NCBI GenBank assembly: GCA_022750295.1
Contig: JAKIVZ010000001.1
Coordinates: 69,651 to 133,650, forward strand
DNA: 64,000 nt
DNA from: Candidatus Lutacidiplasma silvani
Lineage (GTDB): Archaea > Thermoplasmatota > Thermoplasmata > Lutacidiplasmatales > UBA184
Direction of reading: 5' to 3'
The notes below the pieces were generated by a model that made no database searches, had not been told where the DNA came from, and saw only the letters and a program-made list of their open reading frames with translations. The position numbers and the translations under genes were made by a program. Positions 9,285 through 17,435 of the stretch are shown here, in pieces. The stretch's first letter is position 1. The number at the start of each line of letters is the position of its first letter.

Positions 9285-10151
9285 TCACGCGAGCGCGAGG
9301 ATCAGCGGCACGACGACTCCGGCAACGGTGGTCAGGACGATCCCCGTCGCCAGGGCGACCGTGGCCGATTCCCGCCCGCCAAACCGGGTGACGAAGAAGA
9401 GCGTCGTGTCCATCGACGTGGCGCCCCCCATCGAGGCGAGCCCGTCCCCGCCGACCCGGGGGCCCGCGACGGGCGCCGAGAGCATCGTGACGTTCTCGCG
9501 GAAGAAGTTCGCGAGGAAGGCGAAGAGACCGAGCGCGGCCCCGAGCCGGGCGCCGACCAACGGCCCGGCGAGCGAATACCACCCGAACGCGAACGCCGAG
9601 GAGTAGGCCGCGACCGGCGGAACCAGGCCGGAGAAGGCGAAGACCGTCGCGACCCCCACCCCGGCCAGGACGGCCGCAGCGATCGGACGCCACGCCGACC
9701 GGAGCCGGGCGCGGTCGAGCTCGAGCCCGAACCCGACGAGGGCCAGGAGCCCGTAGAGCACGTACTCCGTGGCCGGACCCGGCCGAAGACTCGTGGAAGC
9801 ACCGACGGCCACACCGACCAAGAGGGCGGCCACGAACGCCACGGGGGGAAGGAGCACCGAAGATCGGGGCGGGAGCGGGGGGGTCGCCGGGGCTTGGGTC
9901 CGGGGAGCTTCGAGGAACCGCATCACGAGCAAGGTTCCGGCGAGGGTCGCGAGCGCGAACCCCGCGGCGAGCGGGATCTCGGCAATCACCGACCCGGCGG
10001 GCAGCGACCCGAGGCCGACCCCGAGGAGGAAGAGGAGGACGCCGACCGCCCCCATGGCGGCGGAGTCGACCCAAGGGGAGCGCCACGCGGTGAGACGTCC
10101 CGCGACGAATCCGCCGCCGAAGGCGACGTACAGTACGAGGTCGAGGCTCAC
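9285..10151 (-). CDS. lysO: LysO-family lysine exporter
   Basis: 288 residues, GTG start, about eight membrane helices. The C-terminal half carries the LysO (formerly DUF340/YbjE) signature: 'FGWYSLAGPLVGARLG', 'FLANFFRENVTMLSAP' and 'GGATSMDTTLFFVTRFGG', ending with a VxVPLxL helix. In bacteria LysO exports L-lysine and its toxic analogue thialysine. The extramembrane linker around residue 90 is Pro/Ala-rich. It sits 10 bases downstream of purA on the same strand and may be an operon partner. Substrate in this organism is inferred from the family. Confidence 0.85.
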   Translation of the reverse strand: MSLDLVLYVAFGGGFVAGRLTAWRSPWVDSAAMGAVGVLLFLLGVGLGSLPAGSVIAEIPLAAGFALATLAGTLLVMRFLEAPRTQAPATPPLPPRSSVLLPPVAFVAALLVGVAVGASTSLRPGPATEYVLYGLLALVGFGLELDRARLRSAWRPIAAAVLAGVGVATVFAFSGLVPPVAAYSSAFAFGWYSLAGPLVGARLGAALGLFAFLANFFRENVTMLSAPVAGPRVGGDGLASMGGATSMDTTLFFVTRFGGRESATVALATGIVLTTVAGVVVPLILALA

Positions 10152-10161
10152 GGGCCGGGGG

Positions 10162-11502
10162 TCAACCGGCCCACGCCGAGATCCCGGCCGCGGCCGTTCG
10201 TCCGCCGGACCGGCCGAGCCAGACGGTCTGCTCCCGGCGGGGTCCGTAGCTGACCCACTCGATGGGGACCCGGGTCTCTCGACCGACGTAGTCGATGAAC
10301 TGCTTCAGCGTCGAAGGGAGGGCCGCGGCCCCTTCCGACCGGATCCGCTCGACGAGCCGCTCATTGAACTTGGGCCACCCGGGCATCTTCTCGTAGACCG
10401 GCGTGACGCGGGCGAGCTCCTCCGCGTCAGCGGGGGGGTAGTTCGTGAGGGTCTCGCCGGACGGCGTGACGTACTGGACCGCCACCGGGACCTCGTCGAG
10501 CCCCCCGAGGACGTCGACCTTCGTGAGAGCGAGCGACGAGAACCCGTTCAGCCGGGCGACGTACCGAAGCAGGACGAGGTCGAGCCATCCGACCTGTCGG
10601 AGCCGACCGGTCGTGGCGCCCCGCTCGCCGCCCTCGCGCTGGAGGTAGGCGCCCATGTCGCCGGCGACCTCGGTCGGGAACGGCCCGGCGCCGACCCGGG
10701 TCGCGTACGCTTTCGTGATCCCGATGACGGCCGTCACCTCCGACGGGGGAAGCCCGCTCCCGACGAGCGCGCCCGCCGACGTGGGGTGGTGGCTCGTGAC
10801 GTACGGGTACGTCCCGAAGTCGACGTCGAGCAGCGCGCTCTGCGCCCCCTCGAGCAGGATCGATTCGTTCCGTTCGACGGCCGACCAGAGGATCGGCTCG
10901 GTCGGCCGGACGTACGGGGCGAGCCGGGTCGCGACCTCGCTCAGGTCCGCGAGGACCTGGGAGCGATCCGGGAGATTCTTCAGATACGGCTTCGAGGCGT
11001 AGAGGAGTTCGAGCCGCTCGGCCAACTTCGCCGGCCGGATGAGCTCGCCGAACCGGATCCCCCACCGGCCGTACCGGTCGGCGTACGCGGGCCCGATCCC
11101 GCGCCGGGTCGTGCCGAGGACCGCCGTCGGGTTCGTGGCGGACCGGAGCTCCTCCTCCCACGCGTCTTCGACCAAGTGGGTCGGGAGGATGGCGTGCGCG
11201 CGCTCGCTGATGATGAGCTCGCCCCGGAACAATCCGCGCTCCTGGAGGGTCCGGATCTCCTCCTCGAGCGCCTTCGGGTCGAGGACCATCCCGGGGCCGC
11301 AGACCGACGTGACACCGGCCCGGAGGATCCCGCACGGGACCTGGTGGAGAACGACGGCGCCCTCGGCCAGGTGGATCGAGTGCCCGGCGTTCGGTCCGCC
11401 CCCGGTCCGAACGACGTACCGGGCCTGGGCGGCAAGGTAGTCGGTGATCTTGCCCTTCGCCTCGTCCCCGAACTGCGCGCCGACGACTACGATGACGCCC
11501 AT
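10162..11502 (-). CDS. purA: Adenylosuccinate synthetase
   Basis: 446 residues; catalyses GTP-dependent ligation of IMP and aspartate, the first committed step from IMP to AMP. Seen: N-terminal 'VVVGAQFGDEAKGKITDYLA' (the GQWGDEGKGK P-loop-like motif with variation), 'VRTGGGPNAGHSI', 'TRRGIGPAYADRYGRWGIRFGEL' and 'GPFPTEVAGDMGAYLQREGGERGATTGR'. The length is that of the bacterial/eukaryal form rather than the short ~340-residue archaeal form. Start ATG at 11502. A TATA-like CTATTACC lies about 38 nt upstream. Divergent from the aminotransferase gene. Confidence 0.95.
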   Translation of the reverse strand: MGVIVVVGAQFGDEAKGKITDYLAAQARYVVRTGGGPNAGHSIHLAEGAVVLHQVPCGILRAGVTSVCGPGMVLDPKALEEEIRTLQERGLFRGELIISERAHAILPTHLVEDAWEEELRSATNPTAVLGTTRRGIGPAYADRYGRWGIRFGELIRPAKLAERLELLYASKPYLKNLPDRSQVLADLSEVATRLAPYVRPTEPILWSAVERNESILLEGAQSALLDVDFGTYPYVTSHHPTSAGALVGSGLPPSEVTAVIGITKAYATRVGAGPFPTEVAGDMGAYLQREGGERGATTGRLRQVGWLDLVLLRYVARLNGFSSLALTKVDVLGGLDEVPVAVQYVTPSGETLTNYPPADAEELARVTPVYEKMPGWPKFNERLVERIRSEGAAALPSTLKQFIDYVGRETRVPIEWVSYGPRREQTVWLGRSGGRTAAAGISAWAG

Positions 11503-11682
11503 TCGGCCCGCCTTCGTTCGCCGACGGAGCGGGCCGGGTAATAGGTTCTTTCGCCAGCGCCAGCCCGGACCGGACGGCGGGGGCCGGGGACCTGCGCGCG
11601 AACGATTCTCGCGACGTGGAACCGACCGGGCCGAGCCCGCGAGCCCACAACGCTAAGAAGGGAACGCCCGTCGCGCGGCCCC

Positions 11683-12816
11683 GTGGTGGCCGACCGGGTC
11701 CGCCAGGTCGAGATCTCCGGCATTCGCCGGATGTTCGAGGCGGCCCCGCCGAACGCCATCAATCTCGGGCTCGGCGAGCCGGACTTCGAGCCCCCGAAGG
11801 CGGTCATCGACGCGCTGTGCGACGCGGTCCGCCACGGCAAGAACCACTACGGGCCGTCCGCCGGCCTTCCGGCGCTGCGCGAAAAGCTGGCCGAGCGGTA
11901 CCGGGAGCGGGACGCCGAGACGAGCCGGGAGAACGTCATCGTCACGGGCTCGGGCTCGGAGGGTCTCATGGCGGTCGCCCTGACGATGTACGACCCGGGC
12001 GACGAAGTCCTCGTCCCGAACCCCGGATTCGTCCTCTATCCGCCCCACGCCAAGCTCGCAGGGGCCACGCCGGTGCCGTACGACCTCATCGAGGCGACGG
12101 GGTACCAGCCGGACTTCGAGCAGCTCGAGCGGCTCGTCACCCCGAAGACGCGCGTGATCGTCGTGAACAGCCCGTCGAACCCGACCGGCGGGGTCTTTCC
12201 CCGGAAGACCGTCGACCGGATCATCTCGTTCGCCGACGAGCACGACCTCACCATCGTCTCGGACGAGGTGTACGAGGAGATGGTCTACGAGGGGCGGTTC
12301 CAGTCGTTCTGGGGCCGCACCGACCGCGCGATCATCGTCAATTCGTTCTCGAAGACCCTCGCGATGACCGGGTGGCGGATCGGGTTCCTCCTCGCGCCGC
12401 GTCCACTCGCGGTGGAGATCAACAAGCTCCACTACCACATGATGGCCTGTCCGTCGACCCCGGGCCAGGTCGCCGTGCTCGCCGGGCTGGAAGACGGGGG
12501 GGCGGCCACGCGCGCGATGGTCGCGGAGTTCCGCGCCCGGCGCCAACTGATCTCGGCCGGTCTCGCGAAGATCCCCGGCGTCACCGTCGTGAAACCCGCC
12601 GGGGCGTTCTACACGTTCCCCCACCTCGACTGGCCGGGGACCGCCCAGGAGATCGCGGGCACCCTCCTCCAGCGCGGACTCATCAGCACCCCCGGGGACG
12701 CGTTCGGGACGCTCGGCGCTCAACACCTGCGCTTGTCGTTCGCCGCGTCCCGGGCGAACCTCCGGAAGGGCCTCGAGATCCTCCGGTCCGTCGGGCAGGA
12801 GCTTGGCGTCGCATGA
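11683..12816 (+). CDS. Pyridoxal-phosphate aminotransferase, class I (AspC/AAT-like)
   Basis: 377 residues, GTG start. Fold-type I PLP signatures: 'NLGLGEPDFEPP' near the N-terminus, 'VNSPSNPTGGVF' (substrate and PLP-binding Asn), 'SDEVYEEMVYEG' and the PLP-lysine motif 'SFSKTLAMTGWRIGF'; a C-terminal 'RLSFA' supplies the carboxylate-binding Arg. Homologues transaminate aspartate, aromatic amino acids or related substrates; the sequence alone does not fix the substrate. Transcribed divergently from purA, whose product also uses aspartate. Confidence 0.92.
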   Translation: MVADRVRQVEISGIRRMFEAAPPNAINLGLGEPDFEPPKAVIDALCDAVRHGKNHYGPSAGLPALREKLAERYRERDAETSRENVIVTGSGSEGLMAVALTMYDPGDEVLVPNPGFVLYPPHAKLAGATPVPYDLIEATGYQPDFEQLERLVTPKTRVIVVNSPSNPTGGVFPRKTVDRIISFADEHDLTIVSDEVYEEMVYEGRFQSFWGRTDRAIIVNSFSKTLAMTGWRIGFLLAPRPLAVEINKLHYHMMACPSTPGQVAVLAGLEDGGAATRAMVAEFRARRQLISAGLAKIPGVTVVKPAGAFYTFPHLDWPGTAQEIAGTLLQRGLISTPGDAFGTLGAQHLRLSFAASRANLRKGLEILRSVGQELGVA

Positions 12817-12928
12817 TCCTCTTCCTCGCGGTCGCGGTCCTTCGCTCCGGGGCGCTCGCCGAGGACGAGCCGGAACGCTCGGCCACCGTCGGGCTCGCGA
12901 ACGAGCTCGATCGGCTCCGTCGACCGGA

Positions 12929-14083
12929 TTAGCCCCGGACCAGCGAGCGGTAGAGCGCCTGGTGCCGGGCGACGGCGTGGGACCAGTCGAGGTCCGCCAC
13001 GCGGGCCCGACCGGCGGCGACGAGCCGGGCCCGGTCGGCCGGGTCGGTCTGGACCGTTCGGATCGCCTTCGCGAGCGCGTCGACGTCGGCGTACGGCACG
13101 AGGTGGCCCGCGCTGCCGCCCGCCAATACCTCCGGGACGCCGCCGACGGAGGTGGCGACGACCGGGACCCCACCGGCCATCGCCTCGAGGAGGACGAGGC
13201 CGAACGCCTCCCACTCGGACGGCAGGACGAACACCGAAGCGCCGCGCACGACGGCCCGGTACGTCGCGTCGGAGTCGACGTGACCGAGGAAGACCACGCG
13301 GTCCGCGATCCCGAGCTGCCCGGCGAGCGCTTCGAGCGCCGGCCGTTCGCCCCAATCCCGACCGAGGAGGACGAGCGGCGGCCGCTCGCGGGCGGGGAGG
13401 GCTGCGAGGGCCCGCAGGAGGAACGAGAGTCCCTTGTTCGGGGCGAGCCGGCCGGCGAACAGGACGTACCCCGAGGGCAGGCCGGCGGGCGGCACGTCGT
13501 TCTCGGGGTGCGACCACGCGGCGAGGTCGAGCCCCGGCGGAATGACGTGGACCTTCGACGCCGGCGCGAACTCCCGGACGAGGGCGGCTTCCCGCTCGGT
13601 CTCGACCACGAGGGCGTCGGCGGCGCGGTACGCGGTCATGCCGAACACGACGTCCTGGCACCGGAGGAGCCCGCGGTGGAGCGCGCGGTCGTTCCGGTCC
13701 GCCGGGTGGTAGTGGGTCGATACGACGAACGGGACCCCGCGCCGCCGGGCGACCGCGGCCGCCTCGAGAACGTGCCCGTATCGGTGGGAGTGCGCGTGGA
13801 TGAGGTCGAACCGCTCCTCCCGCAGGGCGTCGACGAGGCCCCCCATCATCGGCATCGTGACGAACGGCACGACGCGTTTCGTCACGGGGAACCGCCGGAC
13901 CGGGATCCCATCGACGGTCGGGGCGAACCCCGTCCGTCGCTCCCACCGGCCCTCGTCGTAGAGGTCGCTCGCGAAGACGTGGACGTCGTCGCCGCCGGAC
14001 CGCAGCCGCTTCGCCACCTCGCGGACGTTCGTCTCGACGCCGCCCGGCGCGTCGAACCGGAGGCTCACGTGGACGATCTTCAT
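12929..14083 (-). CDS. Glycosyltransferase family 4 (downstream)
   Basis: 384 residues. GT-B fold: Rossmann start 'MKIVHVSLRFDAPGGVETNV', then 'HAHSHRYGHVLEAAAVARRRG' and the donor-binding half with 'VLFAGRLAPNKGLSFLLRAL', 'VFLGHVDSD' and the E-x7-E motif 'PSEWEAFGLVLLEAMAGGVPVVAT'. Its ATG overlaps the TGA of the upstream GT4 gene (ATGA), so the two are translationally coupled. Probably adds a sugar to a lipid- or protein-linked glycan at the cytoplasmic face of the membrane; donor and acceptor unknown. The open frame extends far upstream of this ATG, but that extension is antisense shadow of the neighbour. Confidence 0.92.
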   Translation of the reverse strand: MKIVHVSLRFDAPGGVETNVREVAKRLRSGGDDVHVFASDLYDEGRWERRTGFAPTVDGIPVRRFPVTKRVVPFVTMPMMGGLVDALREERFDLIHAHSHRYGHVLEAAAVARRRGVPFVVSTHYHPADRNDRALHRGLLRCQDVVFGMTAYRAADALVVETEREAALVREFAPASKVHVIPPGLDLAAWSHPENDVPPAGLPSGYVLFAGRLAPNKGLSFLLRALAALPARERPPLVLLGRDWGERPALEALAGQLGIADRVVFLGHVDSDATYRAVVRGASVFVLPSEWEAFGLVLLEAMAGGVPVVATSVGGVPEVLAGGSAGHLVPYADVDALAKAIRTVQTDPADRARLVAAGRARVADLDWSHAVARHQALYRSLVRG

Positions 14084-15264
14084 CGCCCGTCCGCGACGTC
14101 GTGGAAGATCCGCTCGAGCTCGTCGACGACCCGGTCCCACGAGTACCGCGGGACCACCTGGTCCCGGCCATACGCCCCGAACCGGAGGCGGGCGGGTTCG
14201 TCGTCCCACAGGGCCGCGAGGGTCCCGGCGAGCGCGGCCGGGTCGTTCGGAGGGACGAGTCGGCCGGCTTTCCCGTCCTCGAGGAATTCGGGGATGCCGC
14301 CGACCCGGGACGCGACGGCGGGCGTTCCCTGGGCCAGCGCTTCGAGGATCACGAGCCCGAACGCCTCGTATTCGCTCGGGAGCACGAACAGCCGGGCCTC
14401 CCGGAACGCGGAGGCGAGGAGCCGCTCGTCGGCGACGAATCCGGTGAACCGGACCCGGCGTCCGAGCCCCAGGGCCGCCACCTTCGCTGCGAGCGCGGGA
14501 CGCATTCCCCCGTCCTCGCCGACGATGACGAGCGTGGCCGACGGGTCGTGCCCCGCGAGCGGGCGGAACGCCTCGAGGAGCCCGAGGAGTCCCTTGTTCG
14601 AGGCGAGCCGGCCCACGAACAGGAGGAACGGTCCGTCGACCCCGATCGACCGGGCGAACGGTCGTTCGCCGGGCGGCGGGTCCGGGAGCGGCGTGTAGCC
14701 GGGCGGAACGATCTCGACCTTCGGGACCGGAAACCCCGGCACGCGGAGAAGCCGCTCCTCTTCGTGCGTCTGGACGACCACGCGGCGGGCCGCGCCGACG
14801 ATCGGGGCGGCGAGGCGTCGGTCGTAGAACCCCCGGATCCGATGTCGCAGCCAACCGCCCTCGATCGACCAGATCGGATGGTAGTGGACCGAGAGGACGA
14901 ACGGCCGGCCGGAGTTCCGCGCGTATCGGGCCGCCGCAGCGGCGTGGTTCGTCCCGTAGGTGTGGGCGTGGGCGACGTCCGGGGCCGCCGCCGCGAGTCG
15001 GGCGTCGAGCTTCCGAAGGAACGGGTAGTGGAGCTCGCCGGGAAGCGACCAGGCGTGCAATCGGTGGACCGAGACCCCGTCGACGAGCTGCTCGCGGGGG
15101 ACGTCCGCTCCGAGCGGTTGCCAGGGGTATTCCCGGTAAAGGTCGGAGGTGAACGCGTCGACCCGGTGCCCGCGGGCGGCGAGCCGGACCGACACCTCGC
15201 GGACGTGCCGCTCGACGCCCCCCAGGCCCGGTGGGTAACGAGTCGACAGCTCGGCGATCTGCAC
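14080..15264 (-). CDS. Glycosyltransferase family 4 (upstream)
   Basis: 394 residues, GTG start. N-terminal 'ELSTRYPPGLGGVERHVREV', central 'LSVHYHPIWSIEGGWLRH', donor domain 'LLFVGRLASNKGLLGLLEAF', 'VRFTGFVADERLL' and 'PSEYEAFGLVILEALAQGTPAVAS' (E-x7-E). Paralogue of its downstream neighbour with the same GGVE acceptor loop; overlaps it by four bases. With the nucleotidyltransferase and UDP-sulfoquinovose synthase further upstream, it probably builds a surface glycan. Donor sugar not determinable. Confidence 0.92.
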   Translation of the reverse strand: MQIAELSTRYPPGLGGVERHVREVSVRLAARGHRVDAFTSDLYREYPWQPLGADVPREQLVDGVSVHRLHAWSLPGELHYPFLRKLDARLAAAAPDVAHAHTYGTNHAAAAARYARNSGRPFVLSVHYHPIWSIEGGWLRHRIRGFYDRRLAAPIVGAARRVVVQTHEEERLLRVPGFPVPKVEIVPPGYTPLPDPPPGERPFARSIGVDGPFLLFVGRLASNKGLLGLLEAFRPLAGHDPSATLVIVGEDGGMRPALAAKVAALGLGRRVRFTGFVADERLLASAFREARLFVLPSEYEAFGLVILEALAQGTPAVASRVGGIPEFLEDGKAGRLVPPNDPAALAGTLAALWDDEPARLRFGAYGRDQVVPRYSWDRVVDELERIFHDVADGR

Positions 15265-15274
15265 GGGCGGCCGG

Positions 15275-16351
15275 TCAGGCGGATTTGCCGCCGGCGAGCC
15301 GCTGGGCGTACTTCTTGTAGATCTCGGACGCGCGGGCGACCGCCTCGACCTTCACGTACTCGTTCGCCTGGTGGGAGAGCTCCTCCTCGCCGGCGCCGAA
15401 GATCACGACGTTCGGGTTGACCTGGGTGTAGCAGACCGCCTCGCTCGCGTGGACGAGGACCGCCGATTCGGCGCTCGAGACCTCCTTGAGGATCTTGACG
15501 TGCTCGCTCTCGGGATCGATCTGGACCGACCGCATGCTCATCAGACGACGCAGGGTGAACGGGGTCTTGATCCGCCGGAGATGCTCCTCGATCTCCCGGT
15601 AAAGCTGGTCCGGGGAGTACGGCGGCGGGAACCGGATGTCGACCTCCGCGGTCGCCTTGTTCGGGACGACGTTGATCCGGGTGCCGCCGTTGATCGTGCC
15701 GATGTTCATCGTCACGCTCCCGAGCTCGGGGTGGGCGATCCGGCCCTTGAACCCCTCCAGGCCCCGGAGGATCCGCATCATCTTCGAGATCGCGTTCTCC
15801 CCGAGGTGGGGCATCGCCCCGTGGGCGGCCTTCCCCCGGGTCTCGATGGCGAGGTCGAGGACCCCCTTCTCCGCGTAGGCGACGCGGAGCCCCGTCGGTT
15901 CCCCGACGACGATCGCCTTCGCCCGCCGCATCGGGAGGGTCTTCGCGAGCGCCTGGGCGCCCTGCATCGCCGTCTCCTCGTCGGTCGTGAGCGCGAGGAC
16001 GACCGGGACCTTCCGGACGACGAGGTCCTGGGCCGCCTGGAGCATCGCGATGACCGTCCCCTTCATGTCGGCCGCCCCGCGGCCGTACATCCGGCCGCTC
16101 GCGAACTGGCTCTGGGAGAAGCTCCAGTAGTCCCCGATCGGGGGCGTGTCGAGGTGGCCGGAGAGGACGACGCCGCCCTGCCCGTACTCCGCGAGGAGGG
16201 CGGGGGCGGTCGCGTCGCCGAAGAGGGTGTTCCGCATGTGGATCTGGTCGGTGAACGACTGGACGTAGTCGAGCACCTCCTGCTTGTCGGAGAACGGGTC
16301 GCTGGGGATCTTGATCAGATCCGCCAGCATGTCGACCATCTGGCGTTTCAT
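15275..16351 (-). CDS. M20 family metallopeptidase (ArgE/DapE-like)
   Basis: 358 residues from the ATG at 16351 ('MKRQMVDMLADLIKIPS'); a TTG at 16384 would add 11 residues. Di-zinc M20 ligands: 'SGHLDTPP' (His), 'YGRGAADMKG' (bridging Asp), 'TTDEETAMQG' (catalytic Glu and ligand), 'VGEPTG', and a late His (~336, 'ELSHQANEY'). The inserted dimerisation domain begins near residue 165 ('ETRGKAAHGAMPHLGENAI'). The family hydrolyses acyl or peptidyl amino acids (N-acetylornithine, succinyl-diaminopimelate, dipeptides or LysW-linked amino acids). It sits inside the glycan block but has no obvious link to it. Confidence 0.88.
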   Translation of the reverse strand: MKRQMVDMLADLIKIPSDPFSDKQEVLDYVQSFTDQIHMRNTLFGDATAPALLAEYGQGGVVLSGHLDTPPIGDYWSFSQSQFASGRMYGRGAADMKGTVIAMLQAAQDLVVRKVPVVLALTTDEETAMQGAQALAKTLPMRRAKAIVVGEPTGLRVAYAEKGVLDLAIETRGKAAHGAMPHLGENAISKMMRILRGLEGFKGRIAHPELGSVTMNIGTINGGTRINVVPNKATAEVDIRFPPPYSPDQLYREIEEHLRRIKTPFTLRRLMSMRSVQIDPESEHVKILKEVSSAESAVLVHASEAVCYTQVNPNVVIFGAGEEELSHQANEYVKVEAVARASEIYKKYAQRLAGGKSA

Positions 16352-16543
16352 CGGAAGTGGCAGGCCCTCCGAGCCGGACGACAAGTCGAGGACGCGGTAA
16401 TACGGTAAGGAAGGGGCGACTCCCCTTAATCGTTCGCCTCCCCGATTTTCGACGATTTCCGACCCCCGGGGGCCGCCTCGATTCCACGCAACTCCCGGGG
16501 CCGGGCCGGCGGCCCGGACCTCGGGACCGAGCCGCGGGCCGAC

Positions 16544-17428
16544 CTACCCGGACGGACGCGGCGACCCGAAGGCGAGCTTTCGGGTCTGTTCGAGGGCCCG
16601 CTGGAACCCTTCCGGGGAGCCGACACTGCGCCACTCGCCGGCCGAGGGGGCGAGGACGAGCGCCGCGACATGCCCGTCGGCGATCAGCTGCCGGATCGCA
16701 TCGGTCAGCTCGATCTCGCCGGTCGGTCCGGTCCCTTCGAGGGTCCGGAGCGCGTCGAAGATCCGGTGCGAGAACGCGTAGGCGGCGGTCGCGGCCCACT
16801 GCGAGCGGGGTTTCGTTGGCTTCTCCTCCATGCCCGTGACCACGAGCCGGCGTAACCCGGCTTCCCGGCCGTCGGGGCGCCCTTCCACGACCCCGTACCG
16901 GCGCGGGTCCGCGACCTTCCGGACGAGCAGGACGGCGTCGAGGTGCTCCCGCTCGAGAACACCGGCCATGGCGCGGAGCAAGTTCCCCCGCGACCGCTCG
17001 ATGAGGACTCCGTCCCCCGCCTGGAGGACGAACGGGCCGTCCACGACGTACGCCTCGGCGTGGGCGACCGCGTCCCCGAACCCCCGGGGGGCGGGCTGGA
17101 CCGCGAACCGGAGCCGGAGACCCCGGAGCGTCTCGTAGAACCGCTCGGTCTCGGCGAGTCGTTCGGCGTGGCGCGCGTGCCGCTGGATCAGGTCCCGGTC
17201 GATGGTGAAGTAGTTCTGGACGAAGGCGAGGTCCTTCGCGCCGACGACCAGCGTCACATCGTCGACCCCGGCGGCGACCATCGTCTCGAGGACGACGTGC
17301 GCGACCGGCTTCAGGACCGGTTCGCCGTTCTCCGCGCGGTCGTACAGCGGAAGGAACTCCTTCCGAAGCCCCCGGGTCCACGGGAGCATCCGGGTCCCTT
17401 CGCCCGCGATCGTGACGACGCCGCGCAT
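16544..17428 (-). CDS. Sugar-1-phosphate nucleotidyltransferase (GalU-like)
   Basis: 294 residues. The N-terminal motif 'AGEGTRMLPWTRGLRKEFLP' matches the nucleotide-binding G-x-G-T-R-x-L-P...KE loop of UTP-glucose-1-phosphate uridylyltransferases; 'PVAHVVLETMVAAGVDDV', 'FVLQAGDGVLI' (metal-binding Asp), 'GMEEKPTKP' and 'GEIELTDAIRQLI' follow in family order. It would activate glucose-1-phosphate to UDP-glucose. Directly downstream (7 bases) of the UDP-sulfoquinovose synthase gene, whose substrate is UDP-glucose, so the pair makes a coherent two-step path. In-operon, no separate promoter seen. Confidence 0.88.
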   Translation of the reverse strand: MRGVVTIAGEGTRMLPWTRGLRKEFLPLYDRAENGEPVLKPVAHVVLETMVAAGVDDVTLVVGAKDLAFVQNYFTIDRDLIQRHARHAERLAETERFYETLRGLRLRFAVQPAPRGFGDAVAHAEAYVVDGPFVLQAGDGVLIERSRGNLLRAMAGVLEREHLDAVLLVRKVADPRRYGVVEGRPDGREAGLRRLVVTGMEEKPTKPRSQWAATAAYAFSHRIFDALRTLEGTGPTGEIELTDAIRQLIADGHVAALVLAPSAGEWRSVGSPEGFQRALEQTRKLAFGSPRPSG

Positions 17429-17435
17429 CGGGACG

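Noticed and set aside
9769-11541. Very long plus-strand frame opposite lysO and purA
   Set aside because: Pro/Arg/Asp-rich antisense shadow created by high GC; no family signature, whereas the minus-strand genes are clear.
12813-12932. Small ORF starting inside the aminotransferase stop ('MILFLAVAVLRSGALAEDE')
   Set aside because: The hydrophobic start is suggestive, but it is only ~39 codons, ends at the convergent GT4 stop and has no ribosome-binding site of its own.
14349-17381. 1010-codon minus-strand frame across GT4, M20 and nucleotidyltransferase genes
   Set aside because: Shadow frame; the three real genes with catalytic motifs occupy another frame.
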